Shown piece after piece: positions 26,490-31,879 of a stretch of 31,879 nt of DNA; the stretch's first letter is position 1, and every line of letters begins with the position of its first letter. The notes beneath the pieces were generated by a model, which was not told where the DNA came from, did not search any database, and saw only the letters and a program-made list of their open reading frames with translations. Made by a program: the position numbers and the translations under genes. The DNA is from a virus, in the IMG/VR virus record IMGVR_UViG_3300049734_000489, positions 1-31,879 of that record. One strand, written 5' to 3'.

Positions 26490-27800
26490 TCAGGTCGCTG
26501 AGTTGGCGTAGTACTTGATCGGTGCATTCGTGCCGCCCGCGTTCGCGAGCAGCCCATCGGTGCGCACGAATGCCAGGAAGCCGGCCTGGAGATAGTCGGC
26601 GTAGCGCTCGTCCAGGCGCAGCACGCGCAGGTCCTGCACCTCGCGGATCAGGTAGTAGCTGAAGTCGCCAAACAGGATCGACTTCGCATTGGCCGCCATC
26701 ACCGCCACGTCCTGATTGATGACGTACGGATAACCCAGGATGGTGGGCCGTTCGCCGAGCGCCATGTCCTGCTGCCACAGCGGGCGGTTCTGGGAGTCCT
26801 TGATCTGCTTGATCGCGCGCAGTGTCGAATCGTTGAACATCCACTCGGCGTTGTCGCGATACGCCGGGTCGACCGAGTGGATCAGGTTGACGAGGTTGTC
26901 GTAGGTCACACCCGTCGCGTTACCGGCCGCCGTCGTGCCGTACGATTGCGCGCCGGTGACCACACCCTCGGGTTGGCTCGTGCCGGTGCCGGTGGTGAAT
27001 TGCGCGTTGACCGCTCGAGCGATCCTGGTCGCCAGTGCGCGCGCCAGCCAACCGTCGACGTCGAAAAACGCATCCTGCAACATCTGGAAGCTGACGCGCA
27101 CGAGCTTGGAGGTGTAGACGTACGACTTGAGCGTCTTGACCGCGAACGTGAAATCCTGCTCGGTGACCTGCGTGTTTTCGGTGAGCAGCGCGCCGACGTT
27201 GGCCGTATCGTCGACCAGTGGAATCGGCATGTCCGCACCGCTGGCGGTTTGCACCACGGTCGCGCGTGATAGGCGGACACCGCCGATGGCTTTCATCGCC
27301 TCGATCAAGCGGCGATAGAAGTCCTCGGGAATGAGGGCGCCGCCCGCGGTCGCCGGTGTGGTCGCCATGGCACGCGTGTCACTGGCACCACTGAAGTACG
27401 GCTGAAATACCTCGCGGTCCTCAGCGTTCATACCGCCGACGCCGTGCCGAATGTAGGTACTGAACGCCCGGGCGTAGCGCTCATCGCTCGGGAAAAATGA
27501 CCGCTCATTCGAGCTCGCCGCGCGCACGATGGCGTGGACCGGTGCCGGCCGGGTGACCGCCAGCGATTGCGCACCATTGCTCGACGGCTCCGAGATCGTC
27601 GCCGTTTGCTCGTCCAGCTCGCGCAGGTATTCCTGGTATTCGATGGTTTCGCTCAGAATGCCGACCCGCGTCCGGCTGCGCTCGACGGCCGAGCGTTCCT
27701 CGTCGGACAGGCGGCGTTCCTCTCGCGCGGCCACATCTGCTACGGACCGAATATGTTCGCGCAGCTCGGCGCGCTCGCGCCGTGCATCGTTTACGTCCAT
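26490..27800 (-). CDS. Major capsid protein, HK97 fold
   Basis: The 436-residue protein has an N-terminal helical delta domain (residues about 1-75: RAELREHIRSVADVAAREER, DEERSAVERSRTRVGILSET), then GGALIPEDFYRRLIEAMKAI, the usual start of the mature HK97 domain, VYTSKLVRVSFQMLQDAFFD (E-loop/spine area), and the C terminus ITPF-like SILFGDFSYYLIREVQDLRV. The delta domain acts as internal scaffold and is removed by the protease upstream. The ATG at 27800 (GAGG eight bases upstream) overlaps the protease gene by 10 bp and is preferred over the start at 27818. Confidence 0.93.
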   Translation of the reverse strand: MDVNDARRERAELREHIRSVADVAAREERRLSDEERSAVERSRTRVGILSETIEYQEYLRELDEQTATISEPSSNGAQSLAVTRPAPVHAIVRAASSNERSFFPSDERYARAFSTYIRHGVGGMNAEDREVFQPYFSGASDTRAMATTPATAGGALIPEDFYRRLIEAMKAIGGVRLSRATVVQTASGADMPIPLVDDTANVGALLTENTQVTEQDFTFAVKTLKSYVYTSKLVRVSFQMLQDAFFDVDGWLARALATRIARAVNAQFTTGTGTSQPEGVVTGAQSYGTTAAGNATGVTYDNLVNLIHSVDPAYRDNAEWMFNDSTLRAIKQIKDSQNRPLWQQDMALGERPTILGYPYVINQDVAVMAANAKSILFGDFSYYLIREVQDLRVLRLDERYADYLQAGFLAFVRTDGLLANAGGTNAPIKYYANSAT

Positions 27801-28501
27801 TGGTTGTCCTCGAGCCACGAATTGATTTCGTCGAACTCCTGTTGCCAGGTTGTCGGCTCCGGTTGCGAGTGGTTGCCCGGCTCGGTTCCCGTAGTGGCTG
27901 GCGCCTGCGTCGAGTGGTTGCCCGGCTCAGACAGCAGGTAATGCTCGATACTGGCGATCGCGGACCGCGCCCACGCCTCGGTCTGCGGGTACGCGGGGAA
28001 GGTGACCACCGACACGTCGAAGAGGCGGGCTTCCTGAAGGGTCACCTCGAGTGGCTTGCCCGGATCTTCGGCGGGTTCCTCGGTCCATTTGACCGGGCGG
28101 AAGCCGAAGGACATCTGCGAGATATCGCCACGTTTCATGCTGACCATCAGGTCGCGCGCCCATTGGGCGTCGGGTGGCACGATCTCCACTGCGAGCCCGT
28201 GCTTATCCTCGCGCAACTGGAGCGTGCCGGCCCGATTGCGGCCCAGCACGTAGTTGGGATCGTGGTTGACCAGCGCACGCACGTCAGCTTCGCGGATCGT
28301 TTTCCTGAACGCGCCCGGTGCGATGCGTTCGCGGAACACGCCAGGAATGATGTCCGCCCATTCGTTGAAGACCGCGGCATACCCGCGAATCGTCGGCGTG
28401 TCGTCATCGTCAGTGCCCGAGCGCACCTCGAGGTTCTGGAGAGTGACGGTCCGATGCTGGATCACGTCTGGATCGAACACCCGCAGCTCAGTCGTTACCA
28501 T
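27791..28501 (-). CDS. Prohead protease (HK97 gp4 family, peptidase U35/S78)
   Basis: The 236-residue protein has the family motifs RGYAAVFNEWADIIPG, FRERIAPGAFRKTI, ALVNHDPNYVLGRNRAGTLQ (catalytic His in NHD) and ISQMSFGFRP (catalytic Ser in MSFGF). It cleaves capsid delta domains during head maturation. The C terminus carries two similar PGNHS-containing stretches, a short low-complexity repeat. The ATG at 28501, with GAGGAG ten bases upstream, is preferred to the one at 28510. The gene overlaps the end of the portal gene by 14 bp. Confidence 0.93.
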   Translation of the reverse strand: MVTTELRVFDPDVIQHRTVTLQNLEVRSGTDDDDTPTIRGYAAVFNEWADIIPGVFRERIAPGAFRKTIREADVRALVNHDPNYVLGRNRAGTLQLREDKHGLAVEIVPPDAQWARDLMVSMKRGDISQMSFGFRPVKWTEEPAEDPGKPLEVTLQEARLFDVSVVTFPAYPQTEAWARSAIASIEHYLLSEPGNHSTQAPATTGTEPGNHSQPEPTTWQQEFDEINSWLEDNQWT

Positions 28502-29771
28502 CGGTCGCATTCTCCTCGGCTGCTGGCGCCGAGGGCGCCGGTTGTGATTGCTGGCCTGCCTGGTCGATCGGGACCATGTTGCCGTTGACGAGCAGCTCGT
28601 CGCCGCCCTCGGCCGGGTTCATGTCCTCGAGCTCGCGAATCTCGTTGGCCGTCATCCAGCCGTTCTGGCGCGCCGTGGCGTAGGCGTTGAAGCGGCTCGC
28701 GATGTCGCCGCGCACCAGTCCGCCCAGGTTGAACTTGACGAACAGACGCCCGCGCTCGGCTTCGGTGAACAGCGTGCGATTGAGCGCCTTCTCGATGCGC
28801 ACGGCCCACGGCGCAATACACAGCGTCGCGAACTCCTGCCCCAGGTGCTCGACGTTGGAAAAGGTCGCCCGATCCAGATCGTTGATCAGGTGCGCCGGCA
28901 CGCGATACAGCCCGGCAATCTCGGAACGCGTGTATTTGCGCGTCTCGAGCCATTGCGCGTCATCGTTGGGCATGCCGATCGACTGCCACTTGAGACCGTT
29001 TTCGAGCACCGCGACCCGGTGTGAATTGCCCGACACGGCGCTGTGCGCCGCTTCCCAGGAGGCTTTGAGGCGGTCGATCGCGTCCGGCGACAGTTGCCCG
29101 TCGAGCTGCAGCACACCGCCCGGACGCGAGTCGTTAGCAAAGAACCGCGCGCCGTAATTTTCGGTCGCTTTGGCTATCCCAAGTGACTCACGCGCCAGGG
29201 CGACCGGGGTATAGCCCACGAGCCCGTCGAAGCTGAGCCCGCGAATGTGCAGGATGCGATCGCTGCGCCGCCGGCGTGGCTGCCCGTCCTCATCGGTCGT
29301 TTCGTAGACCAAGGCGTTGCGCGAATTGCGAACGGGCCTGGTGCGGTCCGGGCGCAACGGCCAGATCGATGACAGATCTCCGTCCGCGGAGCGCTGGACT
29401 TCGGCGTAGCCGTTGCCCCACAGCAGCACGTGCCCCGTGAGCGTTTCGAACAGGTCGACGGTCGACATCTCGTCGTTTGGCCCGAGGTCGAGCGCACGCG
29501 CCGCGGGATGGCTGCTCACCAGCTCGCGACCGCGCGCGATGCGCCGATACACGTGCACCGGTAGTGTGCCGATCGTCTCGGCGATCACCCGCACACACGC
29601 GTAGACCGTCGCGATTTGCAGTGCATTTGAAGGGCTGATGTAGGCGCCGGAGGCACTCGGGATCGCCCCAAATGCAGCCAGGAGCGAGGCACCGGACAGT
29701 GGCGTCGTCGGTCGCTCGAGCGCGCCCGGCTGCTGACGCAGCATGAGCAGTTGACCGAGCCGCTCAAGCAT
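28488..29771 (-). CDS. Portal protein (HK97 family)
   Basis: The 427-residue protein shows the classic HK97 portal N-terminal helix VYACVRVIAETIGTLPVHVY, HPAARALDLGPNDEMST, LLWGNGYAEVQRSADGDLSS and the clip/stem phrase FSNVEHLGQEFATLCIAPWA followed by RIEKALNRTL. It forms the dodecameric DNA-entry ring. The Gly/Pro/Gln-rich C terminus is probably disordered. The ATG at 29771 is preferred; a GTG at 29777 is in frame. It follows TerL directly. Confidence 0.94.
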   Translation of the reverse strand: MLERLGQLLMLRQQPGALERPTTPLSGASLLAAFGAIPSASGAYISPSNALQIATVYACVRVIAETIGTLPVHVYRRIARGRELVSSHPAARALDLGPNDEMSTVDLFETLTGHVLLWGNGYAEVQRSADGDLSSIWPLRPDRTRPVRNSRNALVYETTDEDGQPRRRRSDRILHIRGLSFDGLVGYTPVALARESLGIAKATENYGARFFANDSRPGGVLQLDGQLSPDAIDRLKASWEAAHSAVSGNSHRVAVLENGLKWQSIGMPNDDAQWLETRKYTRSEIAGLYRVPAHLINDLDRATFSNVEHLGQEFATLCIAPWAVRIEKALNRTLFTEAERGRLFVKFNLGGLVRGDIASRFNAYATARQNGWMTANEIRELEDMNPAEGGDELLVNGNMVPIDQAGQQSQPAPSAPAAEENATDGND

Positions 29772-29778
29772 CGACACC

Positions 29779-31419
29779 CTAGACCACCAGCAGCCCGCGG
29801 TCCTCGTACACCGAGTGACCGCTCAGCCCTTTGGCGACCGCGTCGAGCCGCGCACCCCAGCTCAACACGGCCGCCATCGCCGCATCGATCTTTCTCAGCG
29901 AGTTCTTGTGTTCCTTGCTGATCGTGTACAGCCGCTCCCCATCCTCGTCGCGTAGGTTCACGTCGCGCTTGACCGCATTGCTGATATGCGCGGCAAACAC
30001 CTCGGCCGGGCAGCGCTGGTCCCTGGACTGACGCACACGGCACTGACAGCGTTCGTGCGTCAGCTCGCCGCGACGTACGGCGGTTTCAAATGCCTTCAGC
30101 GTGCGCGTCATGCGCAACTTCTGTGTGTTCGTCTGCAGGAAGACCACCCTGTCCTCGCCATAACGGCCCATCCACCGCGCAATCGTGTCTTCCCACCAGT
30201 ACGGATCGGCGTACAGCCGCCAGACCGAGAATCGTTCGAACGCCCCCTCAACGGCCAGGTCGACCTCGCCGACCGGTACCTCCCACTCCGGCGGCGCCAG
30301 CTCAGGCCGCTCCCACACGCCCACGACCCACTGGTAGCCGGTCGCTACGACCGTGGCGACCAACGCTGTTGCGTCGCGTGTCCTCGAGCCGTCGAATCCG
30401 AGCGTGACCACCGTGCCGCGCGGCACATCCTGTGTGCTCTCAGCTGATGCCCACTCGTCCGCGGTGATCCAGGTATTGGTTTCCTGGCGGATCTGGTTCA
30501 AGTAGTACCGCCGCCGCGTTACCTCCGGGTCGCGCTCGTCGCGCGCATCGATCATGATGCGGTCGACCGATATCCACGAGGAGTCGCCGCGGGCAGCCAG
30601 AATCCCGTTCCGCAGCGATTCGTCGTCCTCGAGCCTGGTGTCGGCAGATGCCTCGGTCGAGTCGTACAGGATCTCACCGTCGTCGCCGTCGGCGACATAC
30701 TTTGTCCAGTCGCTCTCGGCTACTGACCCTTCGCCAATGCGATGCGCATTGGTGATCGCCAGCCCGCGCCCGCCTACTTTCGCGCTGTTGCGGCGGATCG
30801 TCTTGGCCATCTCCTGCCCGTCATTGTTCTCGAGCCAGTGCTGCGTCTCGTTCAGGATGACCAGCGTGCTGCGCGCGCCCTCGAGCGTCTTGGGCGAGCT
30901 CGTCACCGCCTGAATCTGGGCACGGCCGCCCAGGGCGTAGATGACTTCTTTGCCAATGTCCAGGCTGTACTCGGTAGTCGCCCGCGGCGTGAACAGCGAT
31001 GGGAACAGCACCATCGTGTTGCGCGTCTGTTCCTTGGACACCGCCGCGATCTGCACCCATGCCGCCGGCTGCGCGACCACGATCGGCTCTCCGTTGTCGG
31101 CCCATCCGCCGAATCGGCACGGTCCGGCCATCTCCACCGCGGCGATGACCGCGGCCAGCGGGTCTTTTCCCCAGCCCTTCATGCGGCGTAGCACCGCGTA
31201 CGTCTTCACGAAGTCGCCTCGCTCGTCGATGGCGTACCACCAGGCGATAAACCGCTTCTGCTCGTCCGTGAATTGCCATGGCTGTCCAGCGATCGGTCTG
31301 TCAGGCTGCTGCAAGTACGTGGCGGCCCATTTCATCGCCACCCAGCCGAGCGTCAGTCTCGGCAGCCCAGGTGGGCCGTGCCTGATGGCCTGGGGGGGTG
31401 GCGCTGCACACGTCGTCAT
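29779..31419 (-). CDS. Terminase large subunit
   Basis: The 546-residue packaging motor has an ATPase domain with the P-loop RRMKGWGKDPL (79-88, K85), a Walker B LVILNE (186-191) where the usual Asp is Asn190 followed by catalytic E191, and the coupling segment AITNAH (221-226). The C-terminal nuclease domain has LGFDGSRTRDAT (D343, D349) and a later acidic residue in LYADPYWWEDT. It cuts and pumps DNA into the prohead. It overlaps the TerS stop as ATGA. The Phage_Terminase-type (HK97-like) TerL usually goes with cos packaging. Confidence 0.94.
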   Translation of the reverse strand: MTTCAAPPPQAIRHGPPGLPRLTLGWVAMKWAATYLQQPDRPIAGQPWQFTDEQKRFIAWWYAIDERGDFVKTYAVLRRMKGWGKDPLAAVIAAVEMAGPCRFGGWADNGEPIVVAQPAAWVQIAAVSKEQTRNTMVLFPSLFTPRATTEYSLDIGKEVIYALGGRAQIQAVTSSPKTLEGARSTLVILNETQHWLENNDGQEMAKTIRRNSAKVGGRGLAITNAHRIGEGSVAESDWTKYVADGDDGEILYDSTEASADTRLEDDESLRNGILAARGDSSWISVDRIMIDARDERDPEVTRRRYYLNQIRQETNTWITADEWASAESTQDVPRGTVVTLGFDGSRTRDATALVATVVATGYQWVVGVWERPELAPPEWEVPVGEVDLAVEGAFERFSVWRLYADPYWWEDTIARWMGRYGEDRVVFLQTNTQKLRMTRTLKAFETAVRRGELTHERCQCRVRQSRDQRCPAEVFAAHISNAVKRDVNLRDEDGERLYTISKEHKNSLRKIDAAMAAVLSWGARLDAVAKGLSGHSVYEDRGLLVV

Positions 31420-31841
31420 GCGCCCATCCGCTGGCGGAAGTCATCGATATCGGACACGCCTGGAGGCGGCACCACGTCACCTGCCGGCCGTCGCTCGACC
31501 TCGATCCGCGCGCGGCGCCGTGCCGCCTCGGTCGTTAGCAGATCGCCCATCGCCGACCACAGCCCTGCGAACGCAGGACCGTTGATCGCGCGCGATGACT
31601 CGAGCAGCCGCGTCATCTGCTCGACGAGCAGCAGCGCGGCTGCCCAGTCGGACGGCTCGAAGAACTGGGCCTGCCCGGAACGCCGCAGGTCGTGGAACCA
31701 GCGCCGAGCAATCGGGTGCGCCAACCGCGGACACGGCGGCATGGTCACCCGCCCCCGAACTTCAGCCTTATCGGTACGACCGTCCACGTTGCGGCGCCGT
31801 CGCTCGCTGCTGCGCTTCGGCAGCGGCCCCGCCTTGCCCAT
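31416..31841 (-). CDS. Terminase small subunit
   Basis: The 141-residue protein begins MGKAGPLPKRSSERRRRN, then has HPIARRWFHDLRRSGQAQFF and EPSDWAAALLLVEQMTRLLE, and a basic RRRARIEVER helix. This order (basic R/K-rich start, H-P-x-A-R-x-W, S-G-Q-x-x-F, E-P-S-D-W) matches terminase small subunits of actinophages and related HK97-type phages. It recognises the packaging site on DNA. The gene starts 38 bp from the window end, so its upstream region continues at position 1. Confidence 0.88.
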   Translation of the reverse strand: MGKAGPLPKRSSERRRRNVDGRTDKAEVRGRVTMPPCPRLAHPIARRWFHDLRRSGQAQFFEPSDWAAALLLVEQMTRLLESSRAINGPAFAGLWSAMGDLLTTEAARRRARIEVERRPAGDVVPPPGVSDIDDFRQRMGA

Positions 31842-31863
31842 CAGTCCCCGTTGGAAACCCGTA

Positions 31864-31879
31864 CACGTTGCGAGATGGC
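31864..31879. repeat. Terminal 16-bp direct repeat, right copy
   Basis: The final 16 bases equal the first 16 bases of the window. On the closed molecule the repeat lies about 22 bp upstream of the TerS start and about 28 bp past the HNH stop, the expected cos neighbourhood. Confidence 0.9.

Noticed and set aside
1-31879. CRISPR array or integrated-prophage boundary
   Set aside because: No regularly spaced repeats are present, and no host genes or attL/attR pair flank the phage; the ends lie in the packaging region.

Overview
The window reads as one complete temperate tailed-phage genome (HK97-type head, long non-contractile siphovirus-like tail), opened in its packaging region. The first and last 16 bases are identical, so the underlying unit is about 31,863 bp, either a closed circle or a molecule with filled-in cohesive ends. 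It is not an integrated prophage: the phage attachment site is intact in the middle, no host flanks are visible, and the HNH and terminase genes meet across the window ends. The DNA is GC-rich, GTG starts are common and genes are tightly packed with ATGA, GTGA or TGATG overlaps. The terminase small subunit resembles actinophage versions, so a high-GC bacterium is likely; the host phylum cannot be fixed from this sequence. Integration is into the 3' half of a tRNA-Asn(GTT) gene.

Layout. Almost everything is read leftward (minus strand). (1) 663 down to 45, then across the ends to 31841: Cys-rich protein, HNH endonuclease, TerS, then TerL, portal, prohead protease, a tiny acidic/proline-rich protein, major capsid protein, head-tail connector, gp10-like protein and tail terminator (to 24913). 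(2) 24910-13821: a methyltransferase and a glycosyltransferase inserted before the tail tube gene, the tail tube protein, G and G-T tail chaperones made by a canonical -1 frameshift at CCCAAAA, tape measure, baseplate and fibre-like proteins (one strikingly repetitive, one LamG-like), and a cysteine-peptidase-like candidate lysin with small membrane proteins that are holin candidates. (3) 13564-12300: a structured intergenic region, two small rightward genes, and attP with paired integrase arm-site repeats on both sides of the tRNA core. (4) 12301-10921: coiled-coil gene and tyrosine integrase, leftward. (5) 9577-10944, rightward: a PAS-domain protein with a winged-helix-like C terminus, then an excisionase-like HTH protein convergent with int. 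(6) 9349-1351, leftward: XRE regulator, RHH protein, small zinc protein, membrane-anchored lytic transglycosylase, SSB-like protein, DNA methyltransferase, VRR-NUC nuclease, split prim-pol/DUF3987 helicase, a 176-bp inverted-repeat element with iteron-like 8-mers (origin candidate), zinc/J-domain protein, RecB/Cas4-like nuclease, vWA protein and a string of tiny proteins.

How it may work together: the XRE regulator and the divergent PAS-wHTH gene share a 227-bp control region with two clear palindromes, which is probably the lysis-lysogeny switch. Replication would use the prim-pol, the DUF3987 ATPase, the SSB-like protein and the nucleases around the inverted-repeat element. The late operon packages DNA, builds head and tail, may decorate the tail with sugar and/or methyl groups, and ends in the lysis genes. 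The least ordinary parts are the PAS regulator beside xis/int, the inverted-repeat element, the vWA/J-domain/nuclease gene block, the repeat fibre and the glycosyltransferase-methyltransferase pair.
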